Shown: positions 48,119 to 56,120 of the stretch, one piece after another
Position numbering within the stretch: position 1 is the first letter of the stretch
How the letters are laid out: each line of letters begins with the position of its first letter
From: CALFCX01 sp041650595
GTDB taxonomy: Bacteria > Margulisbacteria > WOR-1 > JAKLHX01
DNA length: 64,000 nucleotides
Direction: 5' to 3'
Assembly (NCBI GenBank): GCA_041650595.1
Contig: JBAZKW010000001.1
Location: forward strand, 1-64,000
The notes under the pieces: model-generated
What the model saw: only the letters and a program-made list of their open reading frames with translations
Database searches by the model: none
Told to the model about the DNA's origin: nothing
Position numbers and translations under genes: made by a program

Positions 48119-49894
48119 TTAAAATTCACCTGAAAATGCACGGATCTCTTCATGGCACTTTTTGCACTCTTCCTGAAGGCAGGGTATCGCGGAAAAATCC
48201 GATTTTTTTTCGGCTTCGCTTATCCTGTCACGGATATCCGCCAGCCTTTTTCTGATCCTGCCCGTCTTGAGCACGTTAATACAGTCTTCCAGCGCCTTCT
48301 GCCTGTTATCAAATTCAAACTCTTCGAGCATGATGCCGGCAAAGGCTTTTCTTGCCTCTTCACCCAGGTCCTCTACTATTGCGGGAGCAAGAAGCTTTGC
48401 GCCGCCTTCAGGAGCCGATACCAGAGCAATAAAAACGGCCCTGAAGTTTTCGTCCGAAAAATCTTCCGGCTCAAGCCCCTCTTTTATCAATGCGAGAGCT
48501 TCCCCGCTTTCGGAAGCAAACTTTAGGATCATTTTTTCGGCTGTCCTGTCTTTTGGTGCGGGTTTTTTCAACTGGCTTGTTTTTGACGGATAGCGGGAAT
48601 AATACGAGCCGCGCCGCATTTCCGCTTCCACAGTCTCGGTATCAACATGCAATTTTGAGGCCACAAGCTTAGAGTATTCTTTTCTGAGAACCGGATCTTT
48701 TTCGCCGGCCAATACCGCAGCGGTTTCTTTTATGGCCCTTGCTTTGCCTTCGGTTTCCTTAATATTGTGCCGGCTTATCGCGCGTTCTATCATGTATTGC
48801 AGCCACGGAACAGCATTTTTTACAAGTTCGATAAATTTGGCGGCTCCCGATTTTCTTATTATTTCATCCGGGTCTTTTCCTCCTTCGAGAGAGACCACCC
48901 TTGGATAGATATCCAATTCCCTGAGAAGAGAGATGCTCCTTTCCGTAGCCAGAGAGCCGGCATTGTCGCTGTCAAAGACCAGTGAAAAATTATTCGTGAT
49001 CCTTTGCAGCGTCTTTGCATGGGACGATGTAAGTGCTGTTCCGGAGCTTGCGGCGACGTTCTTTACTCCGGCAGCAAAACAAGATATGAAATCCATATAT
49101 CCTTCTACAATAAGGACGCTGTCCTGTTTTTTGATATCTTCTTTGCTGAAATTCAGCCCGTACAGAATATTGCTTTTGTTGTATATTGGCGAATCAGGAG
49201 AATTCAGATATTTGGGTTCCGCTCCGTCAAGCGATCTTGCGCCGAATCCTGCGATATTCCCTTTAATGTCGAAGACGGGGATCATCAGTCTGTTGCGGAA
49301 CCTGTCGTAATAGGAGTTTTCCCTGTCCGCTCTGGGGAGTATCAGCCCGGCCCCTTCAATGTCTTTTGGCATGAAGCCCTTTGACAAAAGATGCCTGTAA
49401 AGATTGTCCCATCCTTCCGGAGCAAATCCCAGCCTGAAAAAAGATACGGTCTTTTCGGAAAATCCGCGTGTCTTTATATAATCGGAAGCTGTTTTTGAAC
49501 CGGCAAGCTGCTGACTGAAAAATTCGGCGGCTTTGGCTGTTATATCGAACAGAAGCTTTTTGCGGGAAGCATCCTGGCCCGGTTTAAAATCCGGAATATC
49601 CAAAGGCACGGAGTATTTTTCGGCCAACAGCTTTGCGGCTTCCCAGAACGAGATATTTTCGATCTTCATCACAAAGGAAAATACATTGCCGCCTTCGCCG
49701 CAGCCGAAACAGTGAAAAAGCTGCTTATCCTGGCTCGCCGTGAAGGACGGAGTCTTTTCGCTGTGAAAAGGGCACAGAGCAAGATGGTTCTTGCCCCTTT
49801 TTTTCAGAGCGACATAGTCAGATATCACTTCTACTATGTCCGCTTTTTGCCTGATCTCTTCTATTACCGGGTTTTGATCTTTCATTCCTGCCAT
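48119..49894 (-). CDS. dnaG: DNA primase
   Basis: 591 aa. It makes RNA primers at the replication fork. Seen: N-terminal zinc-binding domain with CPFHSEKTPSFTAS then 'LFHCFGCGEGG' (Cys-His-Cys-Cys), the catalytic core (SLDGAEPKYLNSPDSPIYNK, 'VLIVEGYMDFI' with the TOPRIM Glu, 'LVFDSDNAG' with its Asp pair) and a C-terminal helicase-binding domain (from about 440). Start at 49894 (MAGMKDQNP); ATG 49885 is also possible. It overlaps the end of the dgt gene by 13 nt and is followed by rpoD 39 nt later. Confidence 0.97.
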   Translation of the reverse strand: MAGMKDQNPVIEEIRQKADIVEVISDYVALKKRGKNHLALCPFHSEKTPSFTASQDKQLFHCFGCGEGGNVFSFVMKIENISFWEAAKLLAEKYSVPLDIPDFKPGQDASRKKLLFDITAKAAEFFSQQLAGSKTASDYIKTRGFSEKTVSFFRLGFAPEGWDNLYRHLLSKGFMPKDIEGAGLILPRADRENSYYDRFRNRLMIPVFDIKGNIAGFGARSLDGAEPKYLNSPDSPIYNKSNILYGLNFSKEDIKKQDSVLIVEGYMDFISCFAAGVKNVAASSGTALTSSHAKTLQRITNNFSLVFDSDNAGSLATERSISLLRELDIYPRVVSLEGGKDPDEIIRKSGAAKFIELVKNAVPWLQYMIERAISRHNIKETEGKARAIKETAAVLAGEKDPVLRKEYSKLVASKLHVDTETVEAEMRRGSYYSRYPSKTSQLKKPAPKDRTAEKMILKFASESGEALALIKEGLEPEDFSDENFRAVFIALVSAPEGGAKLLAPAIVEDLGEEARKAFAGIMLEEFEFDNRQKALEDCINVLKTGRIRKRLADIRDRISEAEKKSDFSAIPCLQEECKKCHEEIRAFSGEF

Positions 49895-50874
49895 TCTTTT
49901 GGTACAAAAAGACTTTTGAAAAGGTCTACGGCATATCTGTCGGTCATGCCGGCGATATAATCTCTTACTGCCTCTACTTTCTTTTTCATTCCCGAAGCTT
50001 TTTTGTAGCCCGGGATCTCATGCGGATCTTTTAGATAATGGTTGAAAAGCGAAGTTATAGTATGTTCTACTTTTCGGTTTTCAGCTTTTGATCTTGGGCC
50101 CATGTACACGTTTTTATACATGAACCCATAGAGTCCGTGCAAAGCGCTCAAGCCTTTTTTACTCATCTCCACGGATCCTTTGCCCATACTTGTCTTGATA
50201 ATATCCTTTACAAAAGCGTCAATTGGACTTTTACCAATAAAGTCCCTGAACCTTTTTGGTATTGCGGACCGCTTCAAAAGGCCCGACCTTATTGCATCGT
50301 CGATATCATGGTTGATATATGCGATCCTGTCGGAAAATCTCACTATTTTTCCTTCAAGTGTTCCTGCAGAGGGAAAGTTCCACGGATGGTTGAGTATCCC
50401 GTCGCGCACTTCCTGCGTCAGGTTCAATTTTTCCAGATTGTCTATCACATGCAGGCTTTGGACATTGTGGTCGAAAGTCATGCCGTATTTTTTTAGAAGC
50501 TTGTTCAGGACATTTTCTCCCGCGTGACCAAACGGGGTATGACCCAAGTCGTGCCCCAGAGCGATAGCTTCGGTAAGGTCTTCGTTTAGATTGAGAGCTC
50601 TGGCTATCGTTCTCGCGATCTGCGCGACTTCCAAAGTATGTGTCAGTCTTGTCCTATAATGGTCGCCTGCGGGAGAAATAAAGACTTGTGTCTTGTGTTT
50701 TAGCCTGCGGAAAGCCCTTGAATGTATTATCCTGTCACGGTCATGCTGGTAACAGGTCCGAATTGCACATTCTATTTCCCTGCGGCATCTCCCGGCGCTT
50801 TTGCGGGACAGCGCCGCTACTAGAGAAAGCGATTCCAATTCTTTACGCTCGGCTTTTTGCCGAAGATTTTGCAT
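49882..50874 (-). CDS. dgt: Deoxyguanosinetriphosphate triphosphohydrolase
   Basis: 330 aa of the short dGTPase class. It cleaves dGTP, or several dNTPs, to nucleoside and triphosphate and balances dNTP pools. HD-domain ligands: RRLKHKTQVF ahead of 'THTLEVAQIARTIARAL', the HD pair in 'ALGHDLGHTPFGHAGE' and 'FSDRIAYINHDIDDA' near 200. The N-terminal 'RDRIIHSRAFRRLKHKTQVF' is diagnostic of the family. It overlaps dnaG by 13 nt. The dgt-dnaG-rpoD order recurs in several Gram-positive and candidate-phylum genomes. It lies 27 nt downstream of ppdK. Confidence 0.95.
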   Translation of the reverse strand: MQNLRQKAERKELESLSLVAALSRKSAGRCRREIECAIRTCYQHDRDRIIHSRAFRRLKHKTQVFISPAGDHYRTRLTHTLEVAQIARTIARALNLNEDLTEAIALGHDLGHTPFGHAGENVLNKLLKKYGMTFDHNVQSLHVIDNLEKLNLTQEVRDGILNHPWNFPSAGTLEGKIVRFSDRIAYINHDIDDAIRSGLLKRSAIPKRFRDFIGKSPIDAFVKDIIKTSMGKGSVEMSKKGLSALHGLYGFMYKNVYMGPRSKAENRKVEHTITSLFNHYLKDPHEIPGYKKASGMKKKVEAVRDYIAGMTDRYAVDLFKSLFVPKEWQE

Positions 50875-50901
50875 GCTATTCTTATCGCCGTTATCCGGCT
50901 G

Positions 50902-53646
50902 CTATTTTAACACAGCCTGTGCAGCGGCCAGCCTTGCGATAGGCACTCTGAAAGGCGAGCAGCTTACATAGTTCATCCCGGCTCTGTAGCAAAAATCGAT
51001 CGAGGCGGGATCCCCGCCGTGTTCTCCGCAGATTCCGATCTTCAAGTCTTTCCTGGTCTTTCTTCCTCTGTTGATTCCGGTCTTTATCAGCTCGCCGACA
51101 CCATCGACGTCTATGCTCTGGAACGGATCGATGGCTAAGATGTTTTTTTCAAGATATGCACCAAGGAATCCGCCCATGTCATCCCTGCTGAACCCGTAGG
51201 TAAGCTGGGTCAGATCGTTTGTCCCGAAAGAAAAGAAATGAGCGGACTCGGCGATCTTGTCGGCGACCAGCGCCGCTCTAGGTATTTCGATCATTGTACC
51301 TACCGAGTAGGGCAGGTTCTTAACACCGGTAGCAGCTTTTACTTCGTCATACACGCTCTTAATGATCTCGTACTGGTTCTTGATCTCGTTGACGTTGGAT
51401 ACGACCGGGACCATTATTTCCGGATAAGCCTTTTTGCCGGCTTTAATGAGTTCAGCCGCTGATTCAAATATTGCTCTTGCTTCGATCTGAGTTATTTCCG
51501 GATAGGTGATGCCGAGCCTGACCCCGCGGTGTCCCATCATCGGGTTACTTTCTCTAAGGACCGAAGCTCTTTTTTTGAGGTCTTCCATGCTGATGTTCAG
51601 CGCTTTGGCGATCTCGGCAAGCTTTCCTTCTTCGTGGGGCACGAATTCATGGAGCGGCGGATCTATGAGCCTTATCGTTACAGGCATGCCGTCCATGGCT
51701 TCAAGCGTAGCCTTGATATCGGACTTCATGAACGGGTAAAGCTCTTTCAGAGCGGTCTGTCTTTCTTCAACAGTCTTAGAAAGTATCATCTTTCTTAATC
51801 GGAAAAGCGGTTCGTCGGACCCTTCTCCGTAGAACATATGTTCTATCCTGAATAGTCCGATTCCTTCGGCGCCAAAGCTTCTGGCGATAGAGGCATCCTT
51901 GGGAGTATCGGCATTGGTCCTTATCTTGAGCTTTCTTATGCCGTCACAGAGTTTAAGGAAGTCATTCAGCAGTCCGCCTTCCTGGCTGGCATCTATCATC
52001 GGGAGTTGTCCTACAAAAGCAAGTCCTTTGCTGCCGTTCAGCGTAATCCAGTCCCCTTCTTTGAGGGTCGTTCCTCCGACAGAGATAGTTTTTTTTGCAT
52101 AGTCTATTGAAAGAGCTCCGGCACCTACTATGCAGCATTTGCCCCAGCCTCTTGCCACTAGCGCCGCGTGTGAGGTCATTCCGCCTCTTGCGGTAAGGAT
52201 GGCTTCGGCAGCTCTCATTCCTTCGACGTCTTCGGGGTTGGTCTCTTCTCTTACCAGGATGACTTTTTTGCCTTTTTTGTTCCACTCAACAGCGTCGCTT
52301 GCCGAGAATACGATCATTCCGGCTGCGCCTCCGGGCCCGGCTGGAAGCCCTTTTACGAATGGCTTATTAGTCTTTTCAGCCGCCGGATCAACGATGGGAT
52401 GAAGAAGCTCGTCAAGCTGCGCGGGAGTTACTCTCATCACGGCTTCTTCTTTTTTGATCAATTTTTCTTTTACCATGTCGGTGGCCATTTTTACTGCGGC
52501 AGGTCCGTTTCTCTTTCCGATCCTGCACTGAAGCATGAACAGCGTGCCTTTTTCTATCGTGAATTCTATGTCCTGCATGTCGCGGTAGTGTTTTTCAAGC
52601 CTTTTTTGTATGGAGTCAAGTTCTTTGTATATCGAGGGCATACCTTTTTCAAGACTTATAAGAGCTTTGTTGTGATCGCTCTTGCTGACTTCGTTGACCG
52701 GTGCAGGGGTCCTGGTTCCCGCGACTACGTCTTCGCCCTGAGCGTTGACCAGATATTCCCCATAGAAATGGTTGTCTCCGTTGCCGGGGTTTCTTGTGAA
52801 AGCGACACCGGTCGCACAATCATTCCCCATATTGCCGAACACCATCGTTTGTACATTGACGGCAGTTCCCCATTCGTCAGGAATGTTTTCTATCTTTCTA
52901 TAGGAAATGGCACGTTTGCCGTTCCACGAAGAAAATACCGCGCCTACTCCGCCCCAAAGCTGTTCCATCGGATCATCGGGGAATTCTTTGCCGAGCACTT
53001 CTTTAACTTTTTTCTTGAAAACCTCGCATAGATTCTTGAGGTCCTGTGCGGTAAGGTCTGTATCGGTCTTGTAGTGCTTTTTCTCTTTTACTTCGTCCAT
53101 AAGTCGGTCGAGCTGTTTTCTTATGCCCATCTCGTCTTTTGGCTCAATGCCTGCGGCTTTTTCCATAACGACATCGCTGTACATCATGATAAGCCTTCTG
53201 TATGCGTCATAAACAAATCTTTCGTTGCCGCCGGTCTGTTTGACGAGTCCCGGTATTGTTTTAGATGTAAGGCCAACGTTAAGCACTGTTTCCATCATTC
53301 CGGGCATCGACTTTCTGGCTCCGGACCTGACCGAAACTAGAAGAGGGTCGGAAATATCCCCGAATTTTTTGCCCATGATCTTTTCGGTTTTTTCAAGAGC
53401 TGTTTTTACCTGAGCCGCGAGAGCGGGAGGGTATTTTTTCTTATTCTGGTAGTAATAAGTACAAACTTCGGTCGTGATAGTGAAACCGGGAGGTACCGGA
53501 AGTTTTAGGTTTGGATTTCCCGCCATTTCAGCTAGGTTTGCTCCCTTTCCTCCAAGCAGGTTTTTCATTTTTTCGTTGCCGTCAGCCTTGCCTCCTCCGA
53601 AAAAATAAACGAACTTTTTTGAACCGGAAACTTTTTTGGACGCCAT
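50902..53646 (-). CDS. ppdK: Pyruvate, phosphate dikinase
   Basis: 914 aa from ATG 53646, which has GGGAGA in front; a longer frame to 53763 is rejected because it spans the promoter. It interconverts pyruvate + ATP + Pi and PEP + AMP + PPi, serving glycolysis with pyrophosphate or gluconeogenesis. Seen: ATP-grasp N-domain (KNLLGGKGANLAEMAG), the phospho-His domain with GGMTSHAALVARGWGKCCIV (catalytic His), and the PEP/pyruvate barrel with 'FSFGTNDLTQLTYGFSRDD' and 'CGEHGGDP' (catalytic Cys). It is full length. A promoter with a palindrome between its boxes lies about 75 nt upstream. It suggests a fermentative, PPi-linked glycolysis. Confidence 0.97.
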   Translation of the reverse strand: MASKKVSGSKKFVYFFGGGKADGNEKMKNLLGGKGANLAEMAGNPNLKLPVPPGFTITTEVCTYYYQNKKKYPPALAAQVKTALEKTEKIMGKKFGDISDPLLVSVRSGARKSMPGMMETVLNVGLTSKTIPGLVKQTGGNERFVYDAYRRLIMMYSDVVMEKAAGIEPKDEMGIRKQLDRLMDEVKEKKHYKTDTDLTAQDLKNLCEVFKKKVKEVLGKEFPDDPMEQLWGGVGAVFSSWNGKRAISYRKIENIPDEWGTAVNVQTMVFGNMGNDCATGVAFTRNPGNGDNHFYGEYLVNAQGEDVVAGTRTPAPVNEVSKSDHNKALISLEKGMPSIYKELDSIQKRLEKHYRDMQDIEFTIEKGTLFMLQCRIGKRNGPAAVKMATDMVKEKLIKKEEAVMRVTPAQLDELLHPIVDPAAEKTNKPFVKGLPAGPGGAAGMIVFSASDAVEWNKKGKKVILVREETNPEDVEGMRAAEAILTARGGMTSHAALVARGWGKCCIVGAGALSIDYAKKTISVGGTTLKEGDWITLNGSKGLAFVGQLPMIDASQEGGLLNDFLKLCDGIRKLKIRTNADTPKDASIARSFGAEGIGLFRIEHMFYGEGSDEPLFRLRKMILSKTVEERQTALKELYPFMKSDIKATLEAMDGMPVTIRLIDPPLHEFVPHEEGKLAEIAKALNISMEDLKKRASVLRESNPMMGHRGVRLGITYPEITQIEARAIFESAAELIKAGKKAYPEIMVPVVSNVNEIKNQYEIIKSVYDEVKAATGVKNLPYSVGTMIEIPRAALVADKIAESAHFFSFGTNDLTQLTYGFSRDDMGGFLGAYLEKNILAIDPFQSIDVDGVGELIKTGINRGRKTRKDLKIGICGEHGGDPASIDFCYRAGMNYVSCSPFRVPIARLAAAQAVLK

Positions 53647-53719
53647 GATGTCTCCCTTTCTTTGTTTTTTCCCTTTGGGGGTGTTTTTTCGCGTTGACGC
53701 GCAAGCTGTAAACAAATTT

Positions 53720-53745
53720 ATTATATCACATATTATGTGCGTCAA
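53720..53745 (-). promoter_or_regulatory. Promoter of ppdK with palindromic operator-like spacer
   Basis: Read leftward: TTGACG at 53745-53740 and TATAAT at 53725-53720. The 14-nt spacer is almost wholly the palindrome CACATA-A-TATGTG (53739-53727). The spacing is short for sigma-70, which with the palindrome suggests a regulated promoter. Confidence 0.55.
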
Positions 53746-53761
53746 TAGGCGGGGGCTTGAC

Positions 53762-53890
53762 AAGGACTTGACAAAGAAGATTGGCTAACGGCACGGACCG
53801 ATTTCATCGGTCCTACGGCACGCTGCGCTACGGCTAACAGCTCCGGAGCCGCCTGCCTGCCGGCAGGCAGGCGAAGTGAGCGTGCCTTAA
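53762..53890. repeat. Cluster of nested palindromic repeats
   Basis: Contains GGACCGAT-TTC-ATCGGTCC, GGCTAACAGCTCCGGAGCC (also near 46940) and GCCTGCCTGCCGGCAGGCAG (also at 54368-54387; a shorter form is at 35700-35715). No gene is seen. It fills part of the 420-nt gap between ppdK and the tRNA gene. Confidence 0.65.
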
Positions 53891-53941
53891 GTAGTGTAGA
53901 TAAATCGCTGGACTATGAGTATGATAAAATAGGATTGTGAT

Positions 53942-53999
53942 GGGCCTGTGGCTTCCTCCTTCGCCCCGTGGAGCGGGGCTTCGGAGGACAGGCAATTGG
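53942..53999 (+). pseudogene. 5' fragment of a tRNA-Ala copy split by a palindrome
   Basis: 53942-53953 (GGGCCTGTGGCT) is identical to the first 12 nt of the intact tRNA-Ala at 54067. After a 39-nt GC-rich inverted repeat (CCTCC TTC GCCCC ... GGGGC TTC GGAGG), the tRNA sequence resumes with CAATTGG at 53993-53999, exactly the next seven nt of the intact gene. It then ends. This looks like a tRNA copy broken by a palindromic insertion. Confidence 0.6.
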
Positions 54000-54066
54000 A
54001 ATAATGATTAGTCCGATTTTTGGATTTTAGAATTTGTAATTTGGAATTTGCGAGCATAGCGAGCAC

Positions 54067-54139
54067 GGGCCTGTGGCTCAATTGGTAGAGCACTAGCATG
54101 GCATGCTAGGGGTTGGGGGTTCGAGTCCCCCCAGGTCCA
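54067..54139 (+). tRNA. tRNA-Ala (GGC)
   Basis: 73 nt with a full cloverleaf: acceptor stem GGGCCTG/CAGGTCC (one G-T pair), D-arm GGCTCAATTGGTAGAGC, anticodon arm CTAGC-ATGGCAT-GCTAG with anticodon GGC at the loop centre, and T-arm GGGGG-TTCGAGT-CCCCC. The discriminator base is A; no CCA is encoded. It reads GCC alanine codons. It is directly followed by the hairpin ATAAAATTTGC-GAA-GCAAATTTTAT, which may act in 3' processing or termination. Confidence 0.93.
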
Positions 54140-54548
54140 TAAAATTTGCGAAGCAAATTTTATCCTTACTCCTTACTACTTACTCCTTAACCAAAGTAAT
54201 CCGTATTCCTTTGTTTTTTAGACCCACCGCTCCGCAAATTTAAGGAGTAAGTAGTAAGAAGTGAGGAGTAAGGTGGAAAAGACCATAAAATTGCTGCATC
54301 TGTTTATCTTGTTAGCAGGCAAAATGCTATGGCCCGAAGCCCCCGCCCAAAGCGGGGCGAAGGCCAAGCCTGCCTGCCGGCAGGCAGGTCTCCCCCAGGT
54401 CCATAAAATTTGCGGAGCAAATTTTATCCTTATTCCTTACTTCTTACTCCTTAACCAAAGTAATCTGTATCCCATTGTTTTTTTCCACCCACAGCTCGCA
54501 AATTTAAGGAGTAAGGAGTAAGGAATAAGTAGTAAGGAGCAAGGTGGA
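54128..54548 (+). repeat. Direct repeat of about 150 bp carrying the tRNA-Ala 3' end
   Basis: Copy 1 is 54128-54277 and copy 2 is 54392-54548. Both start in the tRNA 3' end (CCCCCAGGTCCATAAAATTT), contain the ATAAAATTTGC hairpin, then CTCCTTAACCAAAGTAAT and a matching inverted AAGGAGTAAG-rich arm ending in AAGGTGGA. Each copy could fold as a long hairpin through its CTTACTCC / GGAGTAAG arms. Between the copies are 114 nt that include a GCGGGG palindrome and the GCCTGCCTGCCGGCAGGCAG repeat. Confidence 0.8.
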
Positions 54549-54562
54549 GGATCATCTTATAG

Positions 54563-54685
54563 CTTCGCCTTTTAAGATCGGCTTACCGCAAAACCCTCCT
54601 GTCAGCCGAGCACAAGCAGGAAAGAATCAAGATGCCGCCCTATAGCCAGATGTTCACCAAGTATCTGCCGGTGGGGGTTAATTAG
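54563..54685 (+). pseudogene. Possible C-terminal fragment of a lost protein gene
   Basis: A 40-codon frame without a start codon (LRLLRSAYRKTLLSAEHKQE, then RIKMPPYSQMFTKYLPVGVN) ends at TAG 54683-54685. The composition looks protein-like and not like the surrounding repeats. It may be the remnant of a gene eroded by the duplication, or chance. No family is recognised. Confidence 0.25.
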
Positions 54686-54749
54686 CATTTTTTGTGCCCT
54701 GGTTTAGAAATATTATCCGCCTTGTTTTTTTTGGGTTTTTATAAAGAAC

Positions 54750-55184
54750 TTACTCTGGCCTAGATTGCTCTAGCAAATCAATTATTTTGTCCAATTTTTG
54801 TCTTGCTTCTGACATAAAAACTTCAATGCTATGCACTATCGACCAAAGAATAATAACACCGAAAATAATTCCCCAATACATGTTCGGGATGCTTTTCATC
54901 CACTCCCAAAGCCAAATAGACAAGTAAGCTAAGATAACAAACATATATATGAAAGCAACTGATATTGGAGAGCGAACTTCAGGAACAAATATTCCATAAA
55001 TTCCATATAAAACTAGAATAACCACGCTCCAGCTAATAATGCTCCGCCGATTTCTTTTGGCTTCCGCGAGCTTTTCTTTTGCTAATGAATAAAGCTCTTG
55101 CCTCATACCAAAAATTGTGCATGCTAGCAAAATTGTTAAGAATAGGAAGAACCCAACGACCAATATGCAAAACAAGTAAAACAT
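54750..55184 (-). CDS. Membrane protein of unknown function
   Basis: 144 aa from ATG 55184 (MFYLFCILVVGFFLFLTILL); a TTG start at 55220 would add 12 residues. A CATAAT box ends 7 nt before ATG 55184, fitting the leaderless layout seen elsewhere. Four hydrophobic segments are visible: about 2-26, 47-66 (SVVILVLYGIYGIF), 74-93 (VAFIYMFVILAYLSIWLW) and 101-120 (YWGIIFGVIILWSIVHSI). A positively charged loop (KEKLAEAKRNRR) and a C-terminal amphipathic helix lie outside them. There is no recognised family. It lies in the accessory region beside the PIN gene but is separated from it by 154 nt. Confidence 0.55.
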   Translation of the reverse strand: MFYLFCILVVGFFLFLTILLACTIFGMRQELYSLAKEKLAEAKRNRRSIISWSVVILVLYGIYGIFVPEVRSPISVAFIYMFVILAYLSIWLWEWMKSIPNMYWGIIFGVIILWSIVHSIEVFMSEARQKLDKIIDLLEQSRPE

Positions 55185-55338
55185 GAGGGATATTATGAAA
55201 CAAAAATGTCGAAATATCAAGACCAGAATTGAACTTTGTTTCCTAGCTGTTCAGCCGGTTAGTATATTAGCATACTCTAATTCATAGTGGTCGGAAAATG
55301 GGGGCAGGTCGGTTGTGCTTTTTCTCTTCTTTGCCCAA

Positions 55339-55923
55339 TCATGTTGCAAATGCGACAAATTCATCGGGTGTGTAGAGATTTGGGAACAGCCATTCCGCCT
55401 TTTTTGCCTTTTTTATGAGAGGTCTGTCATATGTAAGAAAATATTTAATTTCAGCACTGTGAGCATGCATTAAATGGGCCGCATCCATTGATGTGATTTT
55501 ATATTTTCTGATTAGTTTTGTGTACAAATCAATTTCCCTTTTAATGTCTATACTCAATAGTTGCTCTTCTGACCACACGCCTGCCATTATCATCAAGCCT
55601 GCAAATGTGCTTTTTGCGTGTGTGATAGCGCATTCTTTCCAGAATTCCCATTCCTTATTTTCTCTTTCTTGCAATATGTCCTGTTTACTTATTTCCCCAT
55701 GCAACTTTTTTAATTCTTGAGCAGTGTTTGCTGTTCTAACATTGCGGATTGCTTCTGCTTGTTCACCAAAATAGTGATTTAGAGATCGTGCTTGTTGTTC
55801 CGAATAGATTTCAGGACTAATGAATTGGTGGAGCTTTCCTGATATGACCATTTCCTTCAGAATATAATTACTTAAATCGCCGCTACCCCTAATTATGACA
55901 TTAGTGTCCAGATATGCTTTCAT
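55339..55923 (-). CDS. PIN-domain ribonuclease (VapC-like)
   Basis: 194 aa, a little longer than classical VapC (about 130). PIN-domain acidic residues: the N-terminal YLDTNVIIRG (Asp6), an E/D cluster in the middle, the 'SMDAAHLMHAHSA' helix (conserved Asp) and 'FLTYDRPLIKKAK' (T-x-D). PIN toxins cut specific RNAs. No VapB-like antitoxin gene abuts it: the next frame downstream is the membrane protein and the gap upstream is empty. A TATAAT box ends 6 nt before ATG 55923, so the mRNA is probably leaderless. Function as a solitary RNase or as an orphan toxin remains open. Confidence 0.8.
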   Translation of the reverse strand: MKAYLDTNVIIRGSGDLSNYILKEMVISGKLHQFISPEIYSEQQARSLNHYFGEQAEAIRNVRTANTAQELKKLHGEISKQDILQERENKEWEFWKECAITHAKSTFAGLMIMAGVWSEEQLLSIDIKREIDLYTKLIRKYKITSMDAAHLMHAHSAEIKYFLTYDRPLIKKAKKAEWLFPNLYTPDEFVAFAT

Positions 55924-55929
55924 AATGTC

Positions 55930-55935
55930 ATTATA
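55930..55935 (-). promoter_or_regulatory. -10 box of the PIN gene, leaderless layout
   Basis: Read leftward TATAAT, ending 6 nt before ATG 55923; no good -35. Confidence 0.4.
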
Positions 55936-56120
55936 CTCTCTGTATTTGACTGCATTTTTCTCAAATCTTACTCAGTGTAAAGTACCCCTCACTTATCACA
56001 ACTAAACTCAAACACAATTTTACAAGGAACCCCTATTTTATGATTGAATTTAAGCGAATGGCATGCGCCACGAAGCCGAGTAGCCCGTCGACTGTCTGCT
56101 GACGACTGTCGACCTGCCTG

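Noticed and set aside
53647..53763. 39-residue N-terminal extension of PPDK
   Set aside because: It spans the promoter boxes and PPDK homology begins after ATG 53646, which has its own ribosome-binding site.
54278..54403. A second complete tRNA in copy 2 of the direct repeat
   Set aside because: Only the 3' end matches; the TTAGCA...TGCTA stem lacks U33 and there is no matching acceptor 5' strand.
54261..54521. 86-codon frame over the repeats after the tRNA
   Set aside because: It is composed of palindromic and direct repeats and has no protein-like pattern.
53762..54548. CRISPR array
   Set aside because: Repeats are palindromic, of different families and irregularly spaced, with no unique equal-length spacers.
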